Below are positions 36,738 through 46,987 of a stretch of DNA of 59,059 nt, piece by piece (within the stretch, counting starts at the first letter, position 1; every line of letters starts with the position of its first letter). Made by a program: the position numbers and the translations under genes. Source of the stretch: Flavobacterium sp. (lineage in GTDB: Bacteria; Bacteroidota; Bacteroidia; Flavobacteriales; Flavobacteriaceae); the NCBI RefSeq assembly GCF_029945805.1, contig NZ_JAQSDH010000017.1, positions 1 to 59,059 of the forward strand. Reading direction: 5' to 3'. The notes under the pieces were generated by a model. It did not search any database and had not been told where the DNA came from. It saw only the letters and a list, made by a program, of their open reading frames with translations.

Positions 36738-36745
36738 TAATTTTG
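36738..36745 (+). promoter_or_regulatory. candidate -7 box for surE
   Basis: TAATTTTG matches TAnnTTTG and lies 47 bases before the surE ATG, in the gap divergent from prc. No clear -33 TTG. Confidence 0.35.
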
Positions 36746-36792
36746 CCACACAATCAGACAGTAAATACAGATAAATTACAAATCATCAAAAT

Positions 36793-37563
36793 ATGACTTT
36801 TAAACCCACAATTTTAGTGACCAATGACGATGGTATTAACGCACCTGGCATCCGAGCATTAATCTCGGTCATGGCAGAAATTGGCGAAGTTATCGTAGTG
36901 GCGCCTGATAGTCCGCAAAGTGCAACTGGACATGCTATTACTATTAATAGTACTTTATATTTGAATAAAATTTCCTCAGAAAATGCTGAAATCACCGAGT
37001 ATAGTTGTTCAGGAACTCCTGTTGATTGCGTAAAATTAGCAGTCAATGAAATTTTAAAAAGAAAACCCGATTTATGCGTATCCGGAGTAAATCATGGTTC
37101 AAATTCTTCTATAAATGTGATTTATTCTGGAACTATGAGTGCCGCTGTTGAGGCTGGGATTGAAGGAATTCCCGCGATAGGATTCTCCTTATTAGATTAT
37201 GATTGGAATGCAGATTTTGAACAGATAAAACCATTTATAAAAAAAATTACGCTGGAAGTTTTATCAAAAAAATTACCGGAAAGCACCATTTTAAATGTTA
37301 ATTTCCCGAAACTGAAAACAGACGAAATTAAGGGCATCAAAATATGTCGTCAAGCGAAAGCCATTTGGATGGAGAAATTTGATAAAAGAAAAACGCCTTA
37401 CGGAAGAGATTATTATTGGTTAACCGGAGAATTTGTTAATCAGGATAAAGGAGAAGACACGGATGAATGGGCACTTTCAAATGGCTATATTTCTGTAGTT
37501 CCTGTGCAATTTGATTTAACGGCGTACCATGCGATTCAGCAATTGAATACTTGGGATTTATAA
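36793..37563 (+). CDS. surE: 5'/3'-nucleotidase SurE
   Basis: The 256-aa metal-dependent phosphatase acts on nucleoside monophosphates. The N-terminal LVTNDDGINAPGI carries the metal-binding Asp12-Asp13, VVAPDSPQSATGHAIT follows, and SGVNHGSNSS binds metal and phosphate. It lies nine bases before lpxB and is probably co-transcribed with it. Confidence 0.96.
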   Translation: MTFKPTILVTNDDGINAPGIRALISVMAEIGEVIVVAPDSPQSATGHAITINSTLYLNKISSENAEITEYSCSGTPVDCVKLAVNEILKRKPDLCVSGVNHGSNSSINVIYSGTMSAAVEAGIEGIPAIGFSLLDYDWNADFEQIKPFIKKITLEVLSKKLPESTILNVNFPKLKTDEIKGIKICRQAKAIWMEKFDKRKTPYGRDYYWLTGEFVNQDKGEDTDEWALSNGYISVVPVQFDLTAYHAIQQLNTWDL

Positions 37564-37572
37564 ATTTATATC

Positions 37573-38685
37573 ATGAAGTACTACATCATTGCCGGCGAAG
37601 CATCGGGCGATTTACACGGTTCCAATTTGATGAAAGCGCTTTACAAAGGAGATCCTAAAGCTGATATACGGTTTTGGGGTGGTGATTTAATGAAACATGT
37701 TGGCGGAACCTTGGTCAAACATTATCGTGAATTAGCTTTCATGGGTTTTGCAGAAGTTGTACTGAATTTGCGAACTATTTTAAATAATATCAAAATATGT
37801 AAAGCAGACATTGAACAATTTAAACCTGACGTAATTATTTTCATAGATTATCCGGGATTCAACATGCGTATTGCAAAATGGGCTAAGTTGAACGGTATCA
37901 AAACACATTATTATATCGCCCCACAAATTTGGGCTTGGAACGAAAGTCGCATCAAAGAAGTAAAACGAGATTTTGATAAACTATTTGTAATTCTTCCGTT
38001 TGAGAAAGATTTTTTCGAAGTCAAGCACAATTTTCCCGTTGATTTTGTTGGTCATCCGCTAATTGACGCAATTCACAATCGCAAAAAATCAGATGGCGAT
38101 GCCTTTAGAAAAGAAAATAATTTAGACGAAAAACCAATCATAGCCATTCTCCCAGGAAGTAGAAAACAGGAAATTTCGAAAATGCTGAGTGTAATGCTAA
38201 GCATAGTTTCCGACTTTCCCGATTATCAATTTGTAATTGCCGGCGCTCCAAGTCAGGATTATCTTTTTTACGAGCAGTTTCTTACTACTAATAACGTAAA
38301 ATTTGTTTCGAATAAAACTTATGATTTGCTGAGTATTGCCAGTGCAGCATTGGTTACATCCGGTACAGCAACATTAGAAACCGCCTTATTCAAAGTTCCA
38401 GAAGTTGTTTGCTATAAAGGAAGTTGGGCTTCGTATCAAATTGCAAAGCGAATCGTTACACTAAAATACATTTCATTGGTAAACTTAATAATGGATGAAG
38501 AAGTTGTAACCGAACTTATTCAAGATAAATTCAATAAAAAAAACATAAAAAAAGAACTGTCAAAAATCTTGGATGATAAGCACAGAAAGGCTTTGTTGCT
38601 AAAGTACGACATTTTAGAAACCAAACTTGGCGGCATTGGCGCAAGTGAAAAAACTGCTAAATTAATCTTAAATGACATAAAATAG
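37573..38685 (+). CDS. lpxB: lipid-A-disaccharide synthase
   Basis: The 370-aa glycosyltransferase (GT19) forms the lipid A disaccharide from lipid X and UDP-2,3-diacylglucosamine at the inner membrane. IIAGEASGDLHG (~3-14), VIFIDYPGFNMR, YIAPQIWAWNESR and LPGSRKQEI are the standard motifs. Its presence shows a lipid A-containing outer membrane. Confidence 0.97.
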   Translation: MKYYIIAGEASGDLHGSNLMKALYKGDPKADIRFWGGDLMKHVGGTLVKHYRELAFMGFAEVVLNLRTILNNIKICKADIEQFKPDVIIFIDYPGFNMRIAKWAKLNGIKTHYYIAPQIWAWNESRIKEVKRDFDKLFVILPFEKDFFEVKHNFPVDFVGHPLIDAIHNRKKSDGDAFRKENNLDEKPIIAILPGSRKQEISKMLSVMLSIVSDFPDYQFVIAGAPSQDYLFYEQFLTTNNVKFVSNKTYDLLSIASAALVTSGTATLETALFKVPEVVCYKGSWASYQIAKRIVTLKYISLVNLIMDEEVVTELIQDKFNKKNIKKELSKILDDKHRKALLLKYDILETKLGGIGASEKTAKLILNDIK

Positions 38686-38729
38686 TTGGTGTTTAACTTG
38701 ATTTCTTTAACTTTACAAAAATCTTTTTT

Positions 38730-39383
38730 CTGAAAAATTATTTATACATATTATCAATCCTTTTCTTGTTTACTGCATGTAAACCAACATCTAGTATCAT
38801 TACTTCTAAAGATGATGCTATTAAAAAAGGTATTTACAAAGAACCGGCTGTAGTAAAAACTAGTACTAGTAAAGCAACGAAACCACAAAAAGAAACTCGT
38901 TCAAAACAAGGTATTACTCAAATTTTACAATTTAAAAAACCTTCCAAAGTAAATGAACAGAACGATAATGATATATTTACTGATAGCGACAATCCTAATT
39001 ATTTGATTTCACAATTAATAAATACCGCTTCGGATAATTTAGGAGTTACTTATCGCGGCGGCGGAACAACAAAAGCCGGGTTTGACTGCTCGGGTTTGAT
39101 GTATTCCATTTTCAAAAAGTTTGATATTTCCCTTCCACGTTCCTCTTATCAGATGGCGGAGGTTGGGAAAAATATTGACTTGAATGAAGCTAAAAAAGGT
39201 GATTTAATTTTCTTTATTAATAGAGGTCAGAGTAGAATTAATCATGTGGGAATGATCGTGGATGTAAAGGGTGACGAAATTAAATTTATTCATTCATCAA
39301 CCCAAAGCGGCGTAATCATTTCCTCTTTAAAAGAATCCTATTATGACCGAACGTTCAAGCAAATCAATAGAGTAATACAGTAA
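38730..39383 (+). CDS. NlpC/P60 lipoprotein peptidase, non-ATG start
   Basis: The frame's only common alternative start (TTG, 38766) would cut off the signal peptide. From a CTG at 38730 the product begins KNYLYILSILFLFTAC, a good lipoprotein signal with the lipid-carrying Cys17, so I place the start there (217 aa). After a Lys/Ser/Thr-rich linker, the NlpC/P60 domain (~105-217) has Cys in GFDCSGLMYS, His in INHVGMIVDV and His in FIHSS. It would cleave peptidoglycan stem peptides (endopeptidase). No ATG is available, so this is either a true CTG start or a mutated start. Confidence 0.78.
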   Translation: MKNYLYILSILFLFTACKPTSSIITSKDDAIKKGIYKEPAVVKTSTSKATKPQKETRSKQGITQILQFKKPSKVNEQNDNDIFTDSDNPNYLISQLINTASDNLGVTYRGGGTTKAGFDCSGLMYSIFKKFDISLPRSSYQMAEVGKNIDLNEAKKGDLIFFINRGQSRINHVGMIVDVKGDEIKFIHSSTQSGVIISSLKESYYDRTFKQINRVIQ

Positions 39384-39425
39384 TTCCCACCACAATTATC
39401 TGAATTTTTGCGTAATTAAATTTAT

Positions 39426-41450
39426 GTGAAAATTTTAAAATTCCCTTTAGCTCGAATTTTTATCGGATTTTTATCCGGTCTTCTTTTGTTTAGGATACTT
39501 AATCCAAACGGCAGTTTTGTGATTTATGTTTTAATAATTGGGCTAAGCGGATTATTAATTTCTTACTTCCACAGTAAAAAGAATACTAAATACAATCTTA
39601 TTTTTGGTTGTTTTGTTCTGGTAATTTCGATGATGATTGGATTTACAACGGCCATAATCCACAAAGAAAATACCAATCCGAATCATTACAGCAATCAAAT
39701 TTCAGATTACGAGCAAATTCGTTATCTGGATTTGGTACTAGTTGAAAAGCTTAAAAACACGACTAAAAACATTCGCTATTTATGTGTTGTAAATGAACTA
39801 GATGGAAAAAAAAGTTTTGGAAAAATAATTTTGAACATCGCTAAAAAAGATACGATTAGTAAGCTTCAAATCGGAACTCATTTACAAGTAAACGGAATCG
39901 TTTTCAAAAACAAAGCCCCATCAAATCCCAACTTGTTTGATTACGGAAAGTATTTAGAAAATCAAGAAATATATGCGCAGATTTATCCCAAAAAAATTGT
40001 GGTTGGTAATTACGAATCAAGTATATGGTCCTATTTTTCAAATTTTAGAGAAAAAATCATTTCAAATCTGGAACAGTCGGCAATCTCCGAAAAAGAATTG
40101 AATGTTTTAAATGCTTTGATTCTGGGTCAGCAACAAGACATTTCTCCTGAAATTCTGCAAGATTATCAGTATTCAGGAGCAGTGCATGTGTTGTCCGTTT
40201 CGGGTTTACATGTCGGATTCATTATGTTATTCCTTACGTTTTTTCTCAAAACTATTGGCAATTCGAGAAAAGGATCATTGATTAAACTGTGCATTATTAT
40301 TGTGTCACTTTGGTCATTTGCTGTCCTAACTGGATTATCGCCCTCTATTGTACGCTCAGCAACGATGTTTTCGTTTTTGGCTATTGGACTACATTTAAGA
40401 AGATCGGTCAATATATACCACACCTTACTCGTATCAATGTTGTTAATTTTGCTATTCAAACCTTCCTTTTTATCAGATGTCGGATTCCAATTGAGTTATC
40501 TCGCCTTATTTTTCATTATTTGGCTGCAGCCGATTTTAGCTAGTATTTGGCAACCCAAAAATAAAATCATCAACTACTTTTGGGATATTGTTACCGTTTC
40601 CTTTTCAGCTCAAATTGGAGCCATGCCGTTGAGCATTTACTATTTTCATCAGTTTCCTGGATTGTTTTTTGTGACTAATTTGTTGGTTCTTCCGCTGCTT
40701 GGCGTAATTATGGCTTTTGGTATTATTGCAATTTTGATTGCAACTTATACTACTGTTCCTTTTTATATTGCTAAAACTATTGAGCTTTTAATTCGTTTTC
40801 TAAATGAAATTATTCATTGGGTTGCTGATTTTGATTCCTTTGTCATCACTAACATTTCGTTTTCAAAAGAAATGCTAATAAGCTCTTATCTCACAATAAT
40901 TCTAATTATTCTTTGGATAAAAACCTCTGATTTTAAACGATTAGTTATGGTGTTTTTTAATATAATACTGTTGCAGACTATATTCATTTATCAGAAACAC
41001 GCAACCTTAAAAAAAGAGGAATTGATTGTTTTTCATGTTTCGAAAAATACAATCATAACGGAAAGACTAGGTGCAGACGTAACCATTTATAGCAATGACA
41101 GTATTTTGAAAAATATAAGCAAAAATGTACTGATTCAATCCTATTTAGTTGAAAATTTCTGCAACATTAGAGCACAGCATCCGCTAAAGAATCTACTGTA
41201 CTTTAAAAACAAAAAGATACTAATTATCGATAGTTCCTGTGTTTACACAAAAGGAATCCATCCGGATATTTTACTTATCATTCAATCGCCAAAACTGAAC
41301 ATTGAACGCTTGGTGAAAACTTATAAGCCAAAAGAAATTATTGTTGACGGATCTAATTTTAAATCCTATGTTCGGCTTTGGGAAGCAACTTGTAAAAAAG
41401 CAAAAATCCCTTTTCACTATACCAATGAAAAGGGATTTTATCAGATTTAA
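39426..41450 (+). CDS. comEC: ComEC/Rec2-type DNA uptake channel protein
   Basis: The 674-aa polytopic protein starts at GTG (39426). It has an N-terminal DUF4131-like region with an OB-like segment, then the competence domain with LNALILGQQQDISPE and HVLSVSGLHVGFI, and about ten spans. The C-terminal ~150 residues look like a degenerate metallo-beta-lactamase domain without the HxHxDH motif. It would move single-stranded DNA across the inner membrane. A 14-bp hairpin lies in its last codons. Confidence 0.9.
   Translation: MKILKFPLARIFIGFLSGLLLFRILNPNGSFVIYVLIIGLSGLLISYFHSKKNTKYNLIFGCFVLVISMMIGFTTAIIHKENTNPNHYSNQISDYEQIRYLDLVLVEKLKNTTKNIRYLCVVNELDGKKSFGKIILNIAKKDTISKLQIGTHLQVNGIVFKNKAPSNPNLFDYGKYLENQEIYAQIYPKKIVVGNYESSIWSYFSNFREKIISNLEQSAISEKELNVLNALILGQQQDISPEILQDYQYSGAVHVLSVSGLHVGFIMLFLTFFLKTIGNSRKGSLIKLCIIIVSLWSFAVLTGLSPSIVRSATMFSFLAIGLHLRRSVNIYHTLLVSMLLILLFKPSFLSDVGFQLSYLALFFIIWLQPILASIWQPKNKIINYFWDIVTVSFSAQIGAMPLSIYYFHQFPGLFFVTNLLVLPLLGVIMAFGIIAILIATYTTVPFYIAKTIELLIRFLNEIIHWVADFDSFVITNISFSKEMLISSYLTIILIILWIKTSDFKRLVMVFFNIILLQTIFIYQKHATLKKEELIVFHVSKNTIITERLGADVTIYSNDSILKNISKNVLIQSYLVENFCNIRAQHPLKNLLYFKNKKILIIDSSCVYTKGIHPDILLIIQSPKLNIERLVKTYKPKEIIVDGSNFKSYVRLWEATCKKAKIPFHYTNEKGFYQI
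41403..41439. terminator. hairpin overlapping the comEC 3' end
   Basis: AAAATCCCTTTTCA (41403-41416) and TGAAAAGGGATTTT (41426-41439) form a perfect 14-bp stem inside the last codons of comEC, nine bases before the stop. A short T-run is part of the stem. It could serve as a terminator in both directions between convergent genes. Confidence 0.6.
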
Positions 41451-41462
41451 TTCTATTAAAAA

Positions 41463-41930
41463 TTATGACTTTTTGTTTGTCAAAATTTCATTTGCTACTT
41501 TTAACCATGCATCTGGTCCACCAGCAACATATCCTGTACTTCCTAATTTTTCAAGGTTTATTTTACCATCTTTTTTACTTGCATTCACAAACCAAACCGT
41601 TGGATATCCTTGCACCATAAAGGTTTGTTGTAATTCCTGATTTTGTTTTTGAATTGCCGGAGATTGAGGCGTTTGTCTTGGATAATCCAATTCAACCAAA
41701 ACTACATTTGCTTTTGCCCATTTTTGAAATTCTGGTGTTTTAAATACTTCTTTTTGCAAACGGATACACCAGCCACACCAGTCGCTTCCTGTGAAAAATA
41801 AAAACAATGGTTTTTTAGATTTTTTAGAAATCTCCATTGCTTTGTTCATATCTGTTTGCCAAGATAATTCTTGAGCTTGTATTGTTAACGAGCCCAATAC
41901 TAAAAATAAGGTAAGTGCTATTTTTTTCAT
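41463..41930 (-). CDS. secreted thioredoxin-like protein
   Basis: The 155-aa protein has a signal peptide (MKKIALTLFLVLGSLTIQAQ) and a thioredoxin fold with the redox motif Cys52-Gly-Trp-Cys55 (SDWCGWCIRL). GYPTVWFVNASKKDG provides the cis-Pro region. It is like the thioredoxin_7/DUF255-type periplasmic proteins. The partner is unknown. A TAnnTTTG-type box lies upstream (41948-41955, minus). It follows the transporter genes on the same strand. Confidence 0.88.
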   Translation of the reverse strand: MKKIALTLFLVLGSLTIQAQELSWQTDMNKAMEISKKSKKPLFLFFTGSDWCGWCIRLQKEVFKTPEFQKWAKANVVLVELDYPRQTPQSPAIQKQNQELQQTFMVQGYPTVWFVNASKKDGKINLEKLGSTGYVAGGPDAWLKVANEILTNKKS

Positions 41931-41982
41931 TGTTCTAAATTTTTTTTCAAATATAACAAAAAGAATGCCAAATAAATGTCAG

Positions 41983-43788
41983 TTATCTGACACCATGCAT
42001 TAATTTTTTAATAACTGGCGACATAATTATTGATAACAGCGCCATAATAACTGAAATTATGGTCAGAACCCAGAAGAAATAACTCAATCCATGTTCATTG
42101 GCCACTTTATCAATATTTTCACCAAATATTCCGGCTCCTTTCATTCCGATGGCTACGGCTAAATACCAAACCCCAAACATAAAGGCTATCATTCGGGCCG
42201 GAACCAACTTACTTACGTAGGACAATCCAACGGGTGAAATACACAATTCTCCCATTGTATGAAAAAGATACACTAAGATCAACCAAATCATACTGACCGA
42301 AGCTGTTTTAGCTCCAGGCTCGATTCCGGATGCACCGATGGCCACACAAGCCATTCCCAATCCTAAAAGCAACATACCAATTCCATATTTAATATTAGCT
42401 GTTGGATTGTATTTGCTTTCCCACCATTTAGAAAATAATGGTGCCAAAGAAATAATGAATAGAGAGTTTAGTGTTGAAAACCACGTTGCTGGAACTTCTG
42501 TCAAAGGCGTTGTAACTTTAGCAATTTTTAAAATTTCAAGCGTACCATCAGAAAGGGATAAAACTCCAGCTGTATAATAATCTTTGACCAACATCCAAAT
42601 GGCAATACCCCAAATGATAACGAAACTTGTACTTAAAATCACATTGGCCACTGCATAGTCTTTAAACGTTTGCTTAAACATTAAATACAATACCCAAGTA
42701 ATAATTACTAAAGGTAAAATAGTAATTAAAGAATTTACAATTAAAAATATCATACTCCAATTGCCCACTAAAATTCTATTGGTATAATCGCTTGCAAAAA
42801 TGGTTAAACTGTTTGGTGATTGTTCAAATATTGCCCAAAAGAAAATAGTCAAAAAGGCAAAGAAAGTAACCGCAATTAATTTTTCGCGTGTGATTTTAGA
42901 ATACTGCGTTAAACGATACATCAACAGAAGTATGAATAAACTTAATGCAGTTAGAATAGCAATTGAATTTCCATTTGGTCCTAAAAATCGGAAAACATCT
43001 ATTTCGCCACCCGATATCTTTGAAGCAGGTGCATTGATAATCCAAAACAATCCTAAAGTAACTGAAATAGCAATCACCACTAACTGCCAAGCATGAAAAG
43101 GATTTCTTTTATCTGTATCTGAAGCTTCTTTCAGTGCTTTGCTTTCTTTATTAGGTTTTAAACCGATATCACCGAAAATATTTTGTGACAACCAAAATTG
43201 TAATGTTCCGAAAAACATAAAAATTCCAGCTAATCCGAAACCATAACTCCACCCAACTTTTTCACCCAAATACCCGCAAAGCAGAATTCCGAAGAAAGCT
43301 CCAGCATTAACACCCATATAAAACAAAGTATAGGCACCGTCTTTTTTTTCAGGTCGGTCTTTGTACATTTCAGATATAATTGAAGTCATATTCGGTTTGA
43401 AAAATCCGTTTCCGAAAACCAATAAGACCAATCCTAAATAAATGGAAGTCTCGCTTTCGACTGCCATTGAAGCGTGACCTAAAGTCATTAAGGTAGCTCC
43501 AATAACAATTGCCCATCTAAAGCCAATGACTTTATCGGCAAAATAACCTCCTAACATAGTTGAAAGATAAACCAATCCAACATAAGACCCAAACAAAGAG
43601 GAAGCGTTTTCTCTTACCCAACCCCAGCCACCATCTGCAATAGAAGCTGTGAAGAATAATATTAACAAGGAGCGCATCCCGTAGAACGAAAAACGTTCCC
43701 ACATCTCAGTAAAGAACAAAACGAATAATCCGGCAGGATGGCCTAAAACATTATTTTTAAAAAACTGATCGGTTGAATTCTGACTCAT
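41983..43788 (-). CDS. POT/PTR2-family peptide transporter (4th of four)
   Basis: The 601-aa proton-coupled oligopeptide transporter of the major facilitator superfamily has the N-terminal EMWERFSFYGMRSL (ExxERFxYYG motif) and the PTR2 signature LFYMGVNAGAFFG, with 12-14 spans. It imports di- or tripeptides with protons. It is third in a three-gene run (spacing 12 bases to the next) and the longest of the four paralogues, with polar loops at ~210-230 and between later spans. A weak 6-bp hairpin spans its stop. Confidence 0.94.
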   Translation of the reverse strand: MSQNSTDQFFKNNVLGHPAGLFVLFFTEMWERFSFYGMRSLLILFFTASIADGGWGWVRENASSLFGSYVGLVYLSTMLGGYFADKVIGFRWAIVIGATLMTLGHASMAVESETSIYLGLVLLVFGNGFFKPNMTSIISEMYKDRPEKKDGAYTLFYMGVNAGAFFGILLCGYLGEKVGWSYGFGLAGIFMFFGTLQFWLSQNIFGDIGLKPNKESKALKEASDTDKRNPFHAWQLVVIAISVTLGLFWIINAPASKISGGEIDVFRFLGPNGNSIAILTALSLFILLLMYRLTQYSKITREKLIAVTFFAFLTIFFWAIFEQSPNSLTIFASDYTNRILVGNWSMIFLIVNSLITILPLVIITWVLYLMFKQTFKDYAVANVILSTSFVIIWGIAIWMLVKDYYTAGVLSLSDGTLEILKIAKVTTPLTEVPATWFSTLNSLFIISLAPLFSKWWESKYNPTANIKYGIGMLLLGLGMACVAIGASGIEPGAKTASVSMIWLILVYLFHTMGELCISPVGLSYVSKLVPARMIAFMFGVWYLAVAIGMKGAGIFGENIDKVANEHGLSYFFWVLTIISVIMALLSIIMSPVIKKLMHGVR

Positions 43789-43800
43789 ATAAATTTAATT

Positions 43801-45312
43801 TTAACGTACTTCCTGCATTAATTTTTTAACTAGCGGAGAGATAAGAAGCAAAACTATTCCTGCTACTAAGGCGTAAATAGCCAATTGTTGATATCCATTG
43901 GCATACGTGTTTAATTTTTCTAAATTCGTAGCGTTTTCAGCAGCTTCAGCAATATTTGCCCCTAATAATCCAGCAAAATATTGACCATAAGCACTCGCTA
44001 AAAACCACATTCCCATTATAACTGCTTGCGTTTTCTGTGGTGATAATTTTGTCATGGCGCTCATTCCGATCGGAGATAAACACAGCTCGCCAAAAGTGAT
44101 AATAAACCATCCAAAAGTAAAAATCCCTAATGAAGTTTTTCCGTTAAAGTCGGCAAAGAATTTGGTGTAATAGAATACCCAAAAACCACCGGCAAGGAAT
44201 ATAAACGCTAATCCAAATTTAACGACAGTATTAGGTTCGATTTTTCTTTTTGCCATCCACAACCAAACTAATCCTACTAAGGCTGCAAAACCAATCACAA
44301 AAAAGGAATTGGCCGAATTGTTGACGCCATTTGGACTTAATTTAACACCTAAGATTTCATTATTTAAATTATTCGCTGCGAATAAACTCAAGGAACCTCC
44401 ACTCTGCTCAAAAAATGCCCAAAAGAAAATTGAAAAGATAATAAAAACTAAAGCGGCTAACAACTTCTTATTTTCTGCAGAAGAGAAATTCTTCATTTCA
44501 TAGAACAAATAGAGGATAGATGCTGGTCCGATAACCATCATGAAATAATCTGTATATCTTGTATTGGCAACCATGACAATAATTACTGGAACTATTAACA
44601 GTGAACCTACATAAGTTACAATCTCTAACGTTTTTTTCTTTGAACTTTCAATATTCATTAAAGGCGAAAGTCCAATTGGTCCCAAGCTTTTTTGAGTTTG
44701 AGTAAAGGTTAGCAAACTAATAATCATCACAATCGCGGCAAACCCGAAACCAACATTCCAACGAAGATTTTCAGGAACTAACGATTGCCACATAGAACCT
44801 TCAGCAACGGCTATACAAATGTAACCACCAATTAAAGCGCCTAAATTTACACCCATGTAAAAGAAGGAAAAACCAGCATCTCTTCTAGGATCATCAATGG
44901 TGTATAATTGGCCTACCATTGAGGATATGTTTGGTTTAAAGAAACCTGTTCCAACTATTGTAAAACCCAAACCAATAAAAAAGAAATTTTTTGGATCTAT
45001 TGCGAGAATAACACTTCCTACGATCATGAGTATTCCTCCCCAAAAAAGCGATTTTCTTAATCCTAAAATTTTATCGGCAAATAATCCACCAATAAAGGTG
45101 AAAGCATAAACCCATGCTTGCGTTGCACCGTATTGAAGATTTGCATTTTTTTCATCCATGGCTAAATGATTTACCATGAAAACTACCAACATTCCTCGCA
45201 TTCCATAGAAACAAAAACGTTCCCACATTTCGCTAAAAAACAAGTACCATAATTGTTTTGGATACTTTCCTTTAAAGTTTTGTATTTGGTCTAGTGTAAT
45301 TTGTTGTTCCAT
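43801..45312 (-). CDS. POT/PTR2-family peptide transporter (3rd of four)
   Basis: The 503-aa paralogue has EMWERFCFYGMRGM near the N-terminus, IVGTGFFKPNISSMVGQLY and FFYMGVNLGALIGGY. It is the shortest of the four, near the classical prokaryotic POT size (~490-500). It starts three bases after the preceding gene and lies 12 bases before the next, so the three genes are co-transcribed. Substrate range cannot be inferred. Confidence 0.94.
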   Translation of the reverse strand: MEQQITLDQIQNFKGKYPKQLWYLFFSEMWERFCFYGMRGMLVVFMVNHLAMDEKNANLQYGATQAWVYAFTFIGGLFADKILGLRKSLFWGGILMIVGSVILAIDPKNFFFIGLGFTIVGTGFFKPNISSMVGQLYTIDDPRRDAGFSFFYMGVNLGALIGGYICIAVAEGSMWQSLVPENLRWNVGFGFAAIVMIISLLTFTQTQKSLGPIGLSPLMNIESSKKKTLEIVTYVGSLLIVPVIIVMVANTRYTDYFMMVIGPASILYLFYEMKNFSSAENKKLLAALVFIIFSIFFWAFFEQSGGSLSLFAANNLNNEILGVKLSPNGVNNSANSFFVIGFAALVGLVWLWMAKRKIEPNTVVKFGLAFIFLAGGFWVFYYTKFFADFNGKTSLGIFTFGWFIITFGELCLSPIGMSAMTKLSPQKTQAVIMGMWFLASAYGQYFAGLLGANIAEAAENATNLEKLNTYANGYQQLAIYALVAGIVLLLISPLVKKLMQEVR

Positions 45313-45315
45313 ATT

Positions 45316-46974
45316 TTAATTAATTCCTTTTTCTTTCATTACTTTATTTAAATTTTTCACCAAGGCAAACATCAGTAAAGTGGCGAACATTAATAATGCA
45401 AAGTTTACCCAAAAGAAGTTCGCTTTATCATCATAAGTGTCCCACATACTGGCTAAAACGCCGCTGAGTTTATTTCCGATAGACGTAGATAAAAACCATC
45501 CGCCCATCATTAATGCTGTTATATTTTTTGGCGATAATTTGGATACTACTGACAATCCCATCGGACTCAGAAATAGTTCACCAATAGTAATGATTCCGTA
45601 ATTTGCAACGAGCCACCAAACGGAAACTTTTTCCATCCCGTTATTCCCTATATGAACTGCAGCAACCATAACCAATACGGATAATGCCGAAATTAATAAT
45701 CCGAAGGCTATTTTTGTTGGTGTTGAAGGTTCTTTTTTTCTACTACGTAAAAAGGTAAAAAACGCAACAACTAATGGTGTCAGTATAATCACCCAACCTG
45801 GATTAATGGATTGGCTCAGATTGGTTGCCCAAATACTTATCTTACTGCCTTCTTGTGGTATTTTTTCTTTATGGACATTTCTGAAATAAATTGGATAATC
45901 CACCACTTTCTGCACTTCGCCGTTTACCTTTTGCAATCTGAAATTGGCATCATATAATTCAGTGGAACTTTTTTCATAAGTTATTTCTTTTGACAATTTA
46001 AGATTGCTGAAAACTGCCTGCGTATTTCCTGTGATTTCTCGATCAGTATATCGATCTGCCCATGTTGTTAATGCAGAGCCGTTTAATTTAAAAACTGCCC
46101 AAAATAATATCACTACGGCAAATATGGAAAGTAATGCACCAATTGGTCGTTTGTCCTCTACTTTAGCTTTAAAATAAAGACTTCCGTAAAAATAAACGAT
46201 CGGAATACAGGCAAAGATAAAAGCATCTGTACTGTCTGAACCAAAGATATAACTGTCTGGATTTGCATCCGATGTTATTCCTTTTAGAAACCATCCGATA
46301 ATCCCAAATATAACTGATGGAACTAAAATATAAAGTACGATTTTATAAAAAGGCATATCACCTTCTTGAATTCCTTTTTTCTCAGTTTTGTTTCCGTAAT
46401 GTTTTGTTCCCAATAAGAATACAATCACACCTATAAACATTCCCAAACCGGCAGCCATAAAGGCATACTGCCATCCTAGAAGGATCTGTAATGCTGCTCC
46501 AAAAAAGTTACAAATAAAAGCGCCAACGTTGATTCCCATATAGAAAATATTATAGCCTTCATCTTTTTTGTCTTTAAATTTATCTTCGTTATAAAAATTT
46601 CCCAATAAGGTAGAGATATTGGGTTTAAAGAATCCGTTTCCCACAATTACCAAGGTCATCGCAACATACAGCATGGTCAAACTATGGATGCCCATCATAA
46701 AATAACCAGCGCCCATCATTAAACCGCCAATTACAATCGATTTTTTGTAGCCTAAATACCTGTCGGCTACGAGTCCGCCTACAAATGGCGTTAAGAAAAC
46801 CAGTGCAATGAAGGTTCCATATAAATCCGATGCTTCTTTTTCGGTCATGGCGAAACCGGCTTCTACATCTTTAAGATAAAGGGTGAAAATCCCTATCATT
46901 AAATAGTAACCGAAACGCTCCCACATTTCAGATAAAAACAAGTAAGGCAGTGCTTTTGGATGTGATTTCCACAT
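45316..46974 (-). CDS. POT/PTR2-family peptide transporter (2nd of four)
   Basis: The 552-aa paralogue has the altered first motif EMWERFGYYLMIGIF (YYLM in place of FYGM), plus GNGFFKPNISTLLGNFY and IFYMGINVGAFIC. A polar, charged extracytoplasmic insertion of ~60 residues lies between central spans (around residues 310-375). These differences suggest a diverged substrate site. It is the first gene of the three-gene operon. The terminator of the fourth paralogue lies upstream. Confidence 0.93.
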   Translation of the reverse strand: MWKSHPKALPYLFLSEMWERFGYYLMIGIFTLYLKDVEAGFAMTEKEASDLYGTFIALVFLTPFVGGLVADRYLGYKKSIVIGGLMMGAGYFMMGIHSLTMLYVAMTLVIVGNGFFKPNISTLLGNFYNEDKFKDKKDEGYNIFYMGINVGAFICNFFGAALQILLGWQYAFMAAGLGMFIGVIVFLLGTKHYGNKTEKKGIQEGDMPFYKIVLYILVPSVIFGIIGWFLKGITSDANPDSYIFGSDSTDAFIFACIPIVYFYGSLYFKAKVEDKRPIGALLSIFAVVILFWAVFKLNGSALTTWADRYTDREITGNTQAVFSNLKLSKEITYEKSSTELYDANFRLQKVNGEVQKVVDYPIYFRNVHKEKIPQEGSKISIWATNLSQSINPGWVIILTPLVVAFFTFLRSRKKEPSTPTKIAFGLLISALSVLVMVAAVHIGNNGMEKVSVWWLVANYGIITIGELFLSPMGLSVVSKLSPKNITALMMGGWFLSTSIGNKLSGVLASMWDTYDDKANFFWVNFALLMFATLLMFALVKNLNKVMKEKGIN

Positions 46975-46987
46975 AATGATTGAATTT

